Of a stretch of DNA of 14,900 nucleotides, positions 1-7,542 are shown one piece after another. The DNA lies in assembly GCA_900319595.1 (NCBI GenBank), contig ONOZ01000083.1, positions 1-14,900 on the forward strand, written 5' to 3'. A program made the translations under genes and the position numbers. This DNA comes from an uncultured Bacteroidales bacterium. Lineage in GTDB: Bacteria > Bacteroidota > Bacteroidia > Bacteroidales > P3. Positions within the stretch are counted from its first letter, which is position 1; each line of letters opens with the position of its first letter. Below the pieces are notes generated by a model. That model was given only the letters and a program-made list of their open reading frames with translations, did no database searches and was not told the origin of the DNA.

Positions 1-1023
1 GCCCATAACTTATTGATGAATACTTGTTTTTACTTGATGGGAATAACTGTTTTGACAGGAGCGTTAAGTAAATTGTTTGCAGAGTTTGGCGTTGTCAATC
101 TATTGGAAAAGGTTTTGCGACCATTGATGAAGCCTTTGTATAATCTTCCGGGTGTTGCCGCACTTGGTGGAGTTATGACCTTTCTTTCAGATAACCCAGC
201 TATAATTGCTTTGAGTAAAGACAGGAGATTCTCGTCATATTTCAAAAAATACCAACTTATATCCTTGACAAATTTTGGTACTGCCTTTGGAATGGGATTT
301 ATTGTTATAATAACTATGATTGGTTATGGACATGCTGGGGGTGCATTGGTTGGTTTCTTTGGTGCAATATGCGGTTCAATAATTTCTACTCGTATAATGC
401 AAAGACAGGTACGTAAAGCATACCCAGAGTTAGATGAATCTGTATCCAAACTTTCGCCCGAAGAGGTAGAGAGTGAAGAAATAGTAGCAGAAGGTAACGA
501 AAGCACTTTTATGCGTTTTCTTAATGCAGTTTTAGATGGAGGAAAAAATGGAGTAGAATTAGGTTTGGCTATCATACCTGGAGTTTTGATTATAACAACA
601 TTAGTTATTCTTGTAACCTTTGGGCCAGACGTAGCAACGGGTACTTATAATGGTGGTGCAACACAAGGAGTTCCGATTTTGCCATGGCTTGCAGAAAAGA
701 TACATTGGGTGTTTGAATGGTTGTTTGGCTTTAAACATATGGAATTGATAGCGTTTCCTATGACAGCATTGGGTTCTGTTGGAGCAGCACTGGGTTTGGC
801 AAAAGCGTTTTTTGAAGGTGGATTTTTTGATGGCAATGCCGTTGCAGTATGTACTGCCATTGGTATGTGTTGGTCTGGATTCCTTTCCACTCATACAGCA
901 ATGTTAGATTCTCTTGGTTATAGAAAATGCATCAGTAAGGCTCTTTTAGCTCATACCATTGCAGGATTATGTGCCGGAGTCATTGCTCATTTTGTTTATT
1001 TAGGTATATCCTTGATGTTTTAG
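1..1023 (+). CDS. Polytopic membrane protein, nucleoside-recognition (Gate) family-like, 5' end missing
   Basis: The reading frame is already open at base 1 and runs to a TAA at the end. The in-frame TTG at 13 and ATG at 16 are probably internal codons, and the true start lies before the window. The visible part, about 340 residues, has roughly eight hydrophobic segments. They are split into two halves by a Glu-rich, probably cytosolic linker (about residues 130-170, with a run reading SPEEVESEEIV). Each half holds Gly-rich stretches with conserved polar residues (for example FLSDNPAIIALS and MCWSGFLSTHTAML). This two-half layout resembles the nucleoside-recognition/Gate membrane proteins (SpmA/SpmB/YjiH-like) found in Bacteroidota. 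The substrate cannot be read from the sequence. The gene converges on the TonB receptor gene. I am confident that it is a membrane protein, less so of the family. Confidence 0.72.
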   Translation, partial: AHNLLMNTCFYLMGITVLTGALSKLFAEFGVVNLLEKVLRPLMKPLYNLPGVAALGGVMTFLSDNPAIIALSKDRRFSSYFKKYQLISLTNFGTAFGMGFIVIITMIGYGHAGGALVGFFGAICGSIISTRIMQRQVRKAYPELDESVSKLSPEEVESEEIVAEGNESTFMRFLNAVLDGGKNGVELGLAIIPGVLIITTLVILVTFGPDVATGTYNGGATQGVPILPWLAEKIHWVFEWLFGFKHMELIAFPMTALGSVGAALGLAKAFFEGGFFDGNAVAVCTAIGMCWSGFLSTHTAMLDSLGYRKCISKALLAHTIAGLCAGVIAHFVYLGISLMF

Positions 1024-1330
1024 AAATCATAAGTATTCAAAATGAGAGAGAATTCTAATAACTAAATACATTCTACAACTATAAAGAAAGGATTTTTACG
1101 TACAAACACACTTAGATAAATTATTCACAGTGATAAATTTAATAATGTCGCTGATGCATAAAATAATCACGCTGATTATCTAAACTTATCTGCAACGTGT
1201 GAAATTTACATCATAGAAGCCAACAGAGAAACGGGAAGTAGAGTAAAAAAGATAATAGTAGAGTAAAATTTTTGATAATAGTAAATGTGGCATATAACGA
1301 TACAGCAAATTATATGCCACACTCATTTTT
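1024..1330. other. Gene-free gap between convergent genes
   Basis: I see no convincing gene in these 307 bases. The gap holds a three-unit 21-bp repeat array (1114-1176), two copies of agtagagtaaaa 20 bases apart (1237-1248 and 1257-1268), and a hairpin followed by a T-run at its right edge. A minus-strand open frame across 1186-1407 runs into the receptor gene, has no family resemblance and is probably noise. Confidence 0.7.
1114..1176. repeat. Three imperfect 21-bp tandem repeats
   Basis: The units are 1114-1134, 1135-1155 and 1156-1176. All end in TGAT on the plus strand, and the last two share cgctgat (ATCAGCG on the minus strand). Units two and three, and units one and three, match at 15 of 21 positions each by hand alignment. 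The array is bracketed by an 8-bp inverted repeat, ttagataa (1112-1119) and ttatctaa (1176-1183), so the single strand could also fold. The function is unknown. The period is two DNA helical turns, which would fit repeated protein binding, but a decayed repeat element is equally possible. Confidence 0.55.
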
Positions 1331-1332
1331 TT
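1286..1332 (+). terminator. Hairpin terminator between convergent genes
   Basis: tgtggcatata at 1286-1296 pairs perfectly with tatatgccaca at 1311-1321, and an extra A-T pair closes a 12-nt loop. Seven T residues follow at 1326-1332, which makes this a good Rho-independent terminator for plus-strand transcription from the membrane-protein gene. The same stem sits just past the stop of the receptor gene on the minus strand, so it may work in both directions, although the U-tract is weaker on that side. Confidence 0.7.
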
Positions 1333-3475
1333 ATAAAGATAATTTGACTTCAAAAGTGATACTTCTTGGCAATGCTGGTCCGTAAATATAATCCGAATCT
1401 CTATCAACGCCCTTGTCTAAATCGTTTTGGAACGAATTGAATATATTTACAATTCCTGCGGAGATAGACATCATCGAAGTTTTCATCAATTTGAAAGAAT
1501 AAGTAAGCTTAGCGTTCAAATCAAAAAACGCAGGGGTCTTCTTTAATACATCTTCACTTGTACCACTTGACTCAAAATGAGGACAAAGCATATTTCCCGT
1601 ATAAGTTCCAGTCAAATCAATGTCAAAATTATTCATTGGCGTATATTCCAACGTGATATAGCCGTAGGTGTCAGGAGTTCTAAGTACTCGCTTTGTACTC
1701 TTTGCATTTTCGCTCCATTCTTCTGCTTCGTTATATCTACTTTTTTGGAAGGTAAATCCCAAATCTGTTGCAAACATATCTGAATATTTTGTTTTCCATT
1801 CCATACTTGCTCCATAATATTTAGCACCGCTGGCATTGTAACGCTCTATTATGGTATTGCCTTGTGCATCTGTTGTGTTAGTTTCTCTTTGTGCAAAAAC
1901 ATTATCTAAATGAGTAAGAAATCCTTCTGCCATAAAATTCATTTTTATGCTTTTTATATTGATATAATAGTCAAGTGATAAACTTAATGAACGAGATATT
2001 TCCTCTTTAAGTCCTTTTGCCAAGTGAATACGAAATCTTTCTCCTCCAGCCATTGATACGTGCAAATCTTCATCAAATATTTGTGGAGCACGAAAGCCTT
2101 CCGAATAAGTAAAACGAGCATCCAATGATTTTAATATACTATATTTTGCACTTAGACGCGGTGATATAATGATGTTATCAATCAAATTGTGTTTGTCTGC
2201 ACGCAATCCCAAGAGTATGTTCCATTTTGCGTTAGTCCATTCGTTTTGCAAATAAATGCTTCCTGTATGAGTGTTTTGTTTATCAATAATTTGATGTCCT
2301 AAAGCCTCGTCTTTCAAAAAATCTCCTGCATATTCTGTGCCAAAAGTTAAGTAAGCGGGTAAGAAAAATAGTTTATCAAAACGGTATCTAAGCATTCCTC
2401 CGACATTTAAGGTGATATCACGGGTTAGAGAATGATATAATCCTGACAAAGTGTCAGGGTCGTCATCGTATAAGTAGCCTCCCGAATATGAATTGCGTTT
2501 AACATGAGCAAAAGATGTAAATATATCGCCGTGCCATCTGTTGTCCGACGAATTAAAGTGATAATTGGCAGTCAAATTATGTAATAAGTGATTATTTGTT
2601 TCGGCAATGTTGCTTTGTTCAACGGGGAGAGTCAATTTATTGCCACCTCTGCGTTCGTCTTTCATTAGATTATATGAAAAATCTAATTTTGAGAAATCTC
2701 CTGTTTTGAAAAATATTTTTGTTCCCATAGTTAAGACATTTAATTTTGGCAATGTAGTAAAACCATCATTATAATAGGAATAACCGTCTCTTTGTCTATT
2801 GCTACCAAAGATGGATATACCATTTGTTTTATTGTCATTGACTATAGTTGAAATGAAATTAGTTACATTGTCAAACGAATTACCCATACCTATTGACATA
2901 AGTGAATGGGATATTTCATAAAAGTTTTCAGTAGGTTGTTTAGTTATAACATTTATAGTACCACCTACAGCACTTGCTCCATATAAGGCACTACCACCTC
3001 CACGCATAACTTCCGTACGTTCTATCATAGAAGTTGGAATTTGTTCCAATCCAAACAGATTACTTACACTTGACAACATAGGGCGAGAATCCACCATAAT
3101 CATTGTATAATTGCCGTCCAATCCATTTATTCTTGCTTGCTTATAGCCACAAGTTGCACAGTTATTATCTACTCTAACTCCACTTTGATACGACAAAATA
3201 TCTGCAACACAAACACTTGGAGTCATTTTTATTGTTTTTTGCGATACGACTCCTACCATTTGTGGCGTGTTTCTGCGAGATGTTTCTCTATGATTTGCAG
3301 AAATTACAACCATTTCTAAATTTACCAAACTATCGTAACGACTTTCTGGATTAGGATTGATAAATATTGTATCCTTTTTATGTATTTTTTCTGAATTATC
3401 ATTATTTTGTGCGTTTGCACTATATATTCCCAAAACGACCGCACACGACAATGCAGTCAATATATACCTTTTCAT
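1331..3475 (-). CDS. TonB-dependent outer-membrane receptor, candidate metal or metal-complex uptake
   Basis: This 714-residue protein starts with a signal peptide (cleavage near ANA|Q, residue 22). A TonB-box-like stretch, MVVISA, lies at about 55-60. The plug domain spans about 70-180 and includes INGLDG, MIMVDSRP, LEQIP, IERTEVMRGGGSALYG and GGTINVITK, all standard plug landmarks. The rest is a long beta-barrel ending in ITFEVKLSL. The length and the absence of an N-terminal carboxypeptidase-like domain place it with siderophore/haem/metal/cobalamin receptors rather than SusC-type glycan porins, and there is no SusD partner. A Cys pair, Cys106-x2-Cys109, lies in the plug just before the INGLDG segment. 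The gene follows, after 81 bases, a small Cys/His-rich protein gene on the same strand, which suggests a metal-related substrate. The exact ligand is unknown. I am sure of the receptor class and unsure of the substrate. Confidence 0.93.
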   Translation of the reverse strand: MKRYILTALSCAVVLGIYSANAQNNDNSEKIHKKDTIFINPNPESRYDSLVNLEMVVISANHRETSRRNTPQMVGVVSQKTIKMTPSVCVADILSYQSGVRVDNNCATCGYKQARINGLDGNYTMIMVDSRPMLSSVSNLFGLEQIPTSMIERTEVMRGGGSALYGASAVGGTINVITKQPTENFYEISHSLMSIGMGNSFDNVTNFISTIVNDNKTNGISIFGSNRQRDGYSYYNDGFTTLPKLNVLTMGTKIFFKTGDFSKLDFSYNLMKDERRGGNKLTLPVEQSNIAETNNHLLHNLTANYHFNSSDNRWHGDIFTSFAHVKRNSYSGGYLYDDDPDTLSGLYHSLTRDITLNVGGMLRYRFDKLFFLPAYLTFGTEYAGDFLKDEALGHQIIDKQNTHTGSIYLQNEWTNAKWNILLGLRADKHNLIDNIIISPRLSAKYSILKSLDARFTYSEGFRAPQIFDEDLHVSMAGGERFRIHLAKGLKEEISRSLSLSLDYYINIKSIKMNFMAEGFLTHLDNVFAQRETNTTDAQGNTIIERYNASGAKYYGASMEWKTKYSDMFATDLGFTFQKSRYNEAEEWSENAKSTKRVLRTPDTYGYITLEYTPMNNFDIDLTGTYTGNMLCPHFESSGTSEDVLKKTPAFFDLNAKLTYSFKLMKTSMMSISAGIVNIFNSFQNDLDKGVDRDSDYIYGPALPRSITFEVKLSL

Positions 3476-3523
3476 ATTGTTTTTGTCTATTGATTAAAAA
3501 CTCTATACCTTAAAACTTAAAAA

Positions 3524-3561
3524 TGTAGAATATGGTACTCAAATTACCATCATATCCTACA
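3524..3561 (-). other. Imperfect hairpin between small Cys/His gene and receptor gene
   Basis: On the plus strand tgtag, atat and ggta (3524-3537) pair in order with tacc, atat and ctaca (3545-3561), with one mismatch and a three-base bulge. The stem overlaps the stop codon of the upstream gene. In the direction of transcription it is followed by a short T-run, so it could act as a weak attenuator or an RNA processing site between the two genes. A TAATTTG near 3540-3546 on the minus strand could instead serve as a -7 box for the receptor. The evidence is weak. Confidence 0.3.
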
Positions 3562-3922
3562 CAACCTTTGAAATATGTCGAGGAGGAGCTTTATTGGTGA
3601 GTTTTTGTAATAATGTAGGACAGTGTTTTAGTTGAATATGATTTGTAATAGTTTCTATTGCAGACAAACATATTGTTATATCAGACAAAGAACAGTTATC
3701 AAATACATTATTCACCCACTGGCACGCAAGACAAATATTTTCAAAACTTACGCTTGTATTGATATGATGGGGATGAGGTATATTGTGCTGACAGTTTTCG
3801 CAAATATGGCGTACATCTACTACACTATGGCGATGGAAATCTGTAAAGACTATCATCGAAACAAATACCATCAAGAGAATCAATGCACTAATATTTTTGA
3901 ATTGCAGATACTTCATGCCCAT
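3557..3922 (-). CDS. Small membrane-anchored Cys/His-rich protein next to the TonB receptor
   Basis: This protein has 121 residues. A hydrophobic segment at about 11-27 forms a signal anchor or uncleaved signal peptide. The remainder, probably periplasmic, is rich in possible metal ligands: His30, His32, His39, Cys41-x2-Cys44, His46, His50, His52, His53, Cys64-x2-Cys67, Cys77, Cys85, His100 and Cys101. It ends with the stretch KAPPRH. From memory, small Bacteroidota proteins with such Cys/His clusters and an APP-type tail often sit beside TonB-dependent receptors; I could not verify this here. The role I infer is metal binding or delivery with the downstream receptor. ATG codons at 3922 and 3916 are both possible starts, and no Shine-Dalgarno sequence decides between them. 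Its 5' neighbour, 35 bases away, is the phosphosugar mutase, so co-transcription is possible. No enzymatic domain is visible. Confidence 0.75.
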   Translation of the reverse strand: MGMKYLQFKNISALILLMVFVSMIVFTDFHRHSVVDVRHICENCQHNIPHPHHINTSVSFENICLACQWVNNVFDNCSLSDITICLSAIETITNHIQLKHCPTLLQKLTNKAPPRHISKVV

Positions 3923-3957
3923 CGTTCAATCATACAACGTAAAATTAGTTACATTTA

Positions 3958-5697
3958 TTATAAAGAAAGTTCTTGCTTAATTTTCTCTATCTTTTCTAAA
4001 GATTTCGTTTGTAATTCTTCAAAATCATCGCCAATTTGATACTCGCTTCTTACACCAAAATAAAATTTTATTTTAGGTTCAGTTCCTGATGGACGAACGG
4101 AAATCTTACTTCCATCTTTTAAGTACCATTGCAACACATTAGATTTAGGTAAATCCAGTTGTTTTTCTTTGTTTTTTACTAAATCCTTTGATATTTGCAA
4201 TTCATAATCCTTTATCATCACAACTTTTTGTCCAAGAATCTCTTTTGGAGGATTTGAACGGAAGTCTGACATCATTTTTTCTATTTCTTCGGCCCCTGTC
4301 TTGCCTTTTCTAACTATGGATAACAGACTTTCTTGATAGTATCCGTATTTTTGATAAATGTATAATAAGATATCATAAAGAGTTTGTCCCTGTTGTTTAG
4401 CCCAAGCAGTCATTTCTGCCAAAAGACAACAAGTTGCAACCGCATCTTTGTCTCTAACAATATCTGAAGGCATGTATCCATAACTCTCTTCTCCACCACC
4501 AATGTATTTTTCTTTACTTTCCAATGTCAAAACTTTCTCTGCAATCCATTTAAAGCCTGTCAAAACGTCATAGCATTCAACATTATAGTCGTCTGCAATC
4601 TTTTTAATCAATTCACTTGTAACAATAGTCTTAATAACAAAGTGATTACCTTTCAATCTTAACAATTCCTTGTTACGAAGTAGAGTGTAATAAATTAGAA
4701 GTGTAGCAGTTTGGTTACCATTTAAGAGAATCATTTCTCCATTAGAATTTCTAACGCACAAAGCTTCCCTATCTGCGTCTGGATCTGTTGCAAGGACAAT
4801 ATCACACCCCTTTTCTTCTGCTAATTTTAAAACTTTGTCTAAAGCCACTCTCTCTTCAGGGTTTGGAGAAGAACAAGTGGGAAAATTACCATCAGGAATG
4901 GATTGCTCGGGCTCTACTATAACGTTATTAAATCCCCAATTCGCTAAAGCCTTAGGAATCATTTTGTAACCTGTCCCGTGAAGTGGGGTGTATGCAATGC
5001 GAATATTCTTAAATGTCTCTAAATGTGCAGTTGCCAAAGACACATTTTCTATTGCTTTGTAGTATATTTTATCAAATGTCTCGTCAAGTAAAGTTATATT
5101 TTCCATACCCTGCTGTATTTTTACTTGCGAGATATCACTTATATTATTGACTTCTTTGATTACATTTTCGTCATGTGGCGGTACTAATTGTCCTCCATCA
5201 TTCCAATAGGCTTTATAACCATTGTATTCTTTTGGATTATGAGATGCAGTTAGCATAACACCCGCCTGGCAGCTTAATTCCCTTACAGCAAACGACAATA
5301 GAGGAGTTGGATGTATTTCGTTAAACAAATAAACTTTCATTCCGTTTGCAGCGAATACTTTTGCAACTATTTCGGCAAATTCTTTACTATTGTTTCTGGA
5401 GTCAAAAGATACTGCAACTTTGATTTCTTTCAAATCCTTGTATTGTCCCAAGATATAATTAGCAAAACCTTGTGTAGATTGTGCCACAACAATGGAGTTC
5501 ATCCTATTTGTGCCCACTCCCATTATACCACGAAGCCCGCCTGTTCCAAAAGAAAGTTTCTTATAAAAAGCATCGTTGAATTCTTGAGGATTTTCTTTTT
5601 GCAGTCTTTTGATTTCTTCTTTTATTTCTTTACTAATAGTACTGCTAAGCCACAATTCAGCGTTTTGTATAGCGACTGTATCTAATTTCGTTCCCAT
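3958..5697 (-). CDS. Phospho-sugar mutase (phosphoglucomutase/phosphomannomutase)
   Basis: This 579-residue cytoplasmic enzyme of the alpha-D-phosphohexomutase superfamily interconverts hexose 1- and 6-phosphates and so links glycolysis to polysaccharide and nucleotide-sugar synthesis. All signature elements are visible in order: GTGGLRG (51-57); the catalytic phosphoserine loop TASHNP with Ser152; the Mg-binding loop DPDADR (305-310); the sugar-specificity loop GGEESYG (401-407); and the phosphate-binding loop RPSGTEPKIKFY (535-546). The length matches the long PgcA-type phosphoglucomutases (about 580 residues) rather than the shorter 450-residue PMM/PGM type. The sequence does not settle glucose versus mannose preference. 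The ATG lies immediately after the TAA of the Sel1-repeat gene (TAAATG), so translation is probably coupled. I see no Shine-Dalgarno sequence. Confidence 0.95.
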   Translation of the reverse strand: MGTKLDTVAIQNAELWLSSTISKEIKEEIKRLQKENPQEFNDAFYKKLSFGTGGLRGIMGVGTNRMNSIVVAQSTQGFANYILGQYKDLKEIKVAVSFDSRNNSKEFAEIVAKVFAANGMKVYLFNEIHPTPLLSFAVRELSCQAGVMLTASHNPKEYNGYKAYWNDGGQLVPPHDENVIKEVNNISDISQVKIQQGMENITLLDETFDKIYYKAIENVSLATAHLETFKNIRIAYTPLHGTGYKMIPKALANWGFNNVIVEPEQSIPDGNFPTCSSPNPEERVALDKVLKLAEEKGCDIVLATDPDADREALCVRNSNGEMILLNGNQTATLLIYYTLLRNKELLRLKGNHFVIKTIVTSELIKKIADDYNVECYDVLTGFKWIAEKVLTLESKEKYIGGGEESYGYMPSDIVRDKDAVATCCLLAEMTAWAKQQGQTLYDILLYIYQKYGYYQESLLSIVRKGKTGAEEIEKMMSDFRSNPPKEILGQKVVMIKDYELQISKDLVKNKEKQLDLPKSNVLQWYLKDGSKISVRPSGTEPKIKFYFGVRSEYQIGDDFEELQTKSLEKIEKIKQELSL

Positions 5698-6708
5698 TTA
5701 TTTACGTTTTTTATTCAATCTAATTCCTTCCATTACAGAAAGATGGTTAATTGCTTCGATATTACCTAATTCAGCAGCTCTTCTATAGCATTTTTCTGCC
5801 TCTTTTCTATTTTTCTTTAAGTAAATGCCTTGTTCATATTCCTTTGCAAGTATTAACCAACTCTCAGCATGTGTAAATTTTGAGGAATCCAAGGTAAGAA
5901 AGCCATTAAAGTCATTATATTTATTATATCTATCGATAGCATTCATTTCTTTAGCCAAAGAAAGTCCCTGCTCACCAGCAAGATTATAGTATTTCATTGC
6001 TTGTTGTTGGTCTTTTGCCACACCGTTACCAGCGTACAGCAATTCGGCATATGTAAATTGTGCCATAGGGTCGTGATTTGCCAAAGGTATTTGCAATAAT
6101 TGTAATGCCCTTTCGTAATTTGGTTTGACGCTTTGTCCGCAAGAAAGTATATATGCCAAACAAGCCATAGATGGAGTATCGTTTTGTTTTATTGCCTTTT
6201 CGTACCAATATGCTGCTTCCTGCAAATTCTGCTCTACAGGGTTGCCTTCTAAGTACATATCACCTAATCGTCTTTGAGCGAATACTTCATTTCTTTCTGC
6301 ACACAAACGATACCAAACCATTGCCCGTGCTAAGGATTTTGATGTTCCTATACCATCGTCATACATTGTGGCAACTTTAATTTGAGATTTCTCATTACCT
6401 CTTTCTGCAGCCCGCTGATAGTAATTGAATGCATTAGTAAGATTTTGAGTTACGCCTAAACCATTTTCGTACATGTAAGCAGTTTTGTATTGACTCTCAA
6501 CATTGTTTCTATCTGCGGCTTGTTTATACCAAATAAACGCATCCTTATAAGATTGCAACATTCCAATACCACTGTAATATTGATTAGCCAATTCATACAT
6601 ACTTCTAACATTGCCACTCTTTGCTTTCTGTAGCAAACCTTGTGCATTCAGATTGGAAAATGACAATCCAATAAATGCAATTATCAAAACACTCTTTTTT
6701 ATATTCAT
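5698..6708 (-). CDS. Secreted Sel1-repeat (SLR/TPR-like) protein
   Basis: This 336-residue protein has a Sec signal peptide (cleavage near NAQ, residue 22-23). About seven to eight Sel1-like repeats of roughly 36 residues follow, with the usual signature A...YY.G.G...(D/N)...A..WY..AA..G: YYSGIGM, MYENGLGV, MYDDGIGT, MYLEGNPV, LLYAGNGV and a final YEQGIYLKKNRKEAEKCYRRAAELG. One region (about 250-280) departs from the repeat pattern. The protein ends in a basic tail, LNKKRK. Sel1 repeats form alpha-solenoids that scaffold protein-protein contacts, and no catalytic domain is present. With a signal peptide and no transmembrane helix or lipobox, a periplasmic location is likely. It follows a second Sel1 gene after 45 bases and abuts the mutase gene. 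The partner is unknown. Confidence 0.88.
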   Translation of the reverse strand: MNIKKSVLIIAFIGLSFSNLNAQGLLQKAKSGNVRSMYELANQYYSGIGMLQSYKDAFIWYKQAADRNNVESQYKTAYMYENGLGVTQNLTNAFNYYQRAAERGNEKSQIKVATMYDDGIGTSKSLARAMVWYRLCAERNEVFAQRRLGDMYLEGNPVEQNLQEAAYWYEKAIKQNDTPSMACLAYILSCGQSVKPNYERALQLLQIPLANHDPMAQFTYAELLYAGNGVAKDQQQAMKYYNLAGEQGLSLAKEMNAIDRYNKYNDFNGFLTLDSSKFTHAESWLILAKEYEQGIYLKKNRKEAEKCYRRAAELGNIEAINHLSVMEGIRLNKKRK

Positions 6709-6733
6709 ATTGTTGTTTATATATCTTTAACTT

Positions 6734-6741
6734 CAAAATTA
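6734..6741 (-). promoter_or_regulatory. Possible -7 box upstream of the second Sel1 gene
   Basis: On the minus strand this reads TAATTTTG, a match to the Bacteroidota TAnnTTTG box, about 25 bases before the ATG at 6708. I cannot find a good TTG at the -33 distance, so this may be a weak internal promoter or chance within an operon. Confidence 0.35.
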
Positions 6742-6753
6742 AATATGTATTAT

Positions 6754-7347
6754 TTAATCTTCATATTGCCAAAGTTCCTCTCTATTCCAAAAGTCTAAAG
6801 CTGTAGGATAACCCTCACTAAAAGCAAGTTTGATATAATTCATTGCTTTTGCAATATCTTTTTTTACACCCTGTCCATAATAATACATATATCCCACTTT
6901 GAACATTGCTTTTGCTAAATTACCTTTATCTGCTGCCCGTTTATAATAAGTAAACGCCTTTTGTTCGTTTTTATTAGTACCAACTCCTTTTTCATACATC
7001 TCTCCAAGACAGTAAGTTGCCTCGTACATTTCTAAAGTATCGGCTTGATTGAAGTATTTGTATGCAAGGTGGAAATTTTGTTGTACTTCAATGCCATAAT
7101 AATATAATTCTCCCAACGCCAATGCGGCATCCTTTTGCTTTTGAGTCGCTGCTTTTTTATACCAAAATACAGCCTTAGAAATATCTTTCTGATATCGATT
7201 GTCTGTTGCATACATGCGTCCTAATTTGTACTGAGCGTTGGCATCACCATCCTCTGCTGCACGCATATATGTAACTTGGGAAAAGACACTATTATACATA
7301 AAAAATGTAAGTGTGAACAAAATTGATTTTTTTATTATACTTTTCAT
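6754..7347 (-). CDS. Secreted Sel1-repeat protein, first gene of the operon
   Basis: This 197-residue protein has a signal peptide (cleavage near VFS|Q, residue 23). Four or so Sel1-like repeats follow: AAEDGDANAQYKLGRMY, ALGELYYYGIEV, CLGEMYEKGVGT with AFTYYKRAADKG, and VGYMYYYGQGV with AMNYIKLAFSEG. The last helix breaks off into DFWNREELWQYED, an acidic, aromatic tail outside the repeat pattern. It is a shorter relative of the next gene downstream, so the pair probably arose by duplication or acts as paired scaffolds. A well-formed promoter lies just upstream, with -7 at 7377-7384 and -33 at 7404-7407. It is predicted to be periplasmic. The binding partner is unknown. Confidence 0.87.
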   Translation of the reverse strand: MKSIIKKSILFTLTFFMYNSVFSQVTYMRAAEDGDANAQYKLGRMYATDNRYQKDISKAVFWYKKAATQKQKDAALALGELYYYGIEVQQNFHLAYKYFNQADTLEMYEATYCLGEMYEKGVGTNKNEQKAFTYYKRAADKGNLAKAMFKVGYMYYYGQGVKKDIAKAMNYIKLAFSEGYPTALDFWNREELWQYED

Positions 7348-7376
7348 ATTACAACATGATTTTCTTTATTAGACGG

Positions 7377-7407
7377 CAAAGTTACTAATTTTTTAGAAAT
7401 TTACAAC
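7377..7407 (-). promoter_or_regulatory. Promoter of the Sel1-phosphomutase operon
   Basis: On the minus strand, GTTG (7404-7407) is separated by 19 bases from TAACTTTG (7377-7384). Both elements and the spacing fit the Bacteroidota housekeeping sigma consensus. The predicted transcript start is near 7372, giving a leader of about 25 bases before the ATG at 7347. Confidence 0.7.
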
Positions 7408-7525
7408 ATGCATATGACTAAAAAACAAAATGTTTTTATAAATAGTAGCAAAAACTGTACCAAAAAAATATGCACTACTCATATTTTAAATATGCTTTTA
7501 TTACAATTAAATAAAATAAAATTAG

Positions 7526-7533
7526 TAACTTTG
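7526..7533 (+). promoter_or_regulatory. -7 box of rbfA promoter, almost leaderless
   Basis: TAACTTTG matches the Bacteroidota -7 consensus. Its spacing predicts transcription starting near 7538-7540, only a few bases before the rbfA ATG at 7543. No clear TTG is present at the -33 position. The box lies inside a 17-bp sequence shared, in inverted orientation, with the divergent Sel1 promoter. Confidence 0.6.
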
Positions 7534-7542
7534 CAAATTGTT

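Noticed and set aside
601..894. Minus-strand open frames of 97 and 81 codons inside the first membrane-protein gene
   Set aside because: Both overlap each other and a convincing transmembrane reading frame, and neither resembles a known protein.
1112..1183. CRISPR-like array
   Set aside because: The units are contiguous with no spacers, only three in number and imperfect, and no cas genes are present.
1024..1330. tRNA or other structured RNA gene
   Set aside because: I found no cloverleaf pattern, TTCGA-type arm or CCA end; the only firm structure is the terminator hairpin.
3632..4039. 135-codon plus-strand open frame opposite the Cys/His-rich gene
   Set aside because: It lies antisense to two better-supported genes, has no family resemblance and no promoter or ribosome-binding site.
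5311..5685. 124-codon plus-strand open frame inside the phosphomutase gene
   Set aside because: It is the shadow of a clearly conserved enzyme; its Phe/Cys-rich translation fits antisense AT-rich codons.
7408..7542. In-frame N-terminal extension of RbfA by 45 codons
   Set aside because: The extra residues are unlike the family, and the stretch contains the promoter box at 7526-7533.
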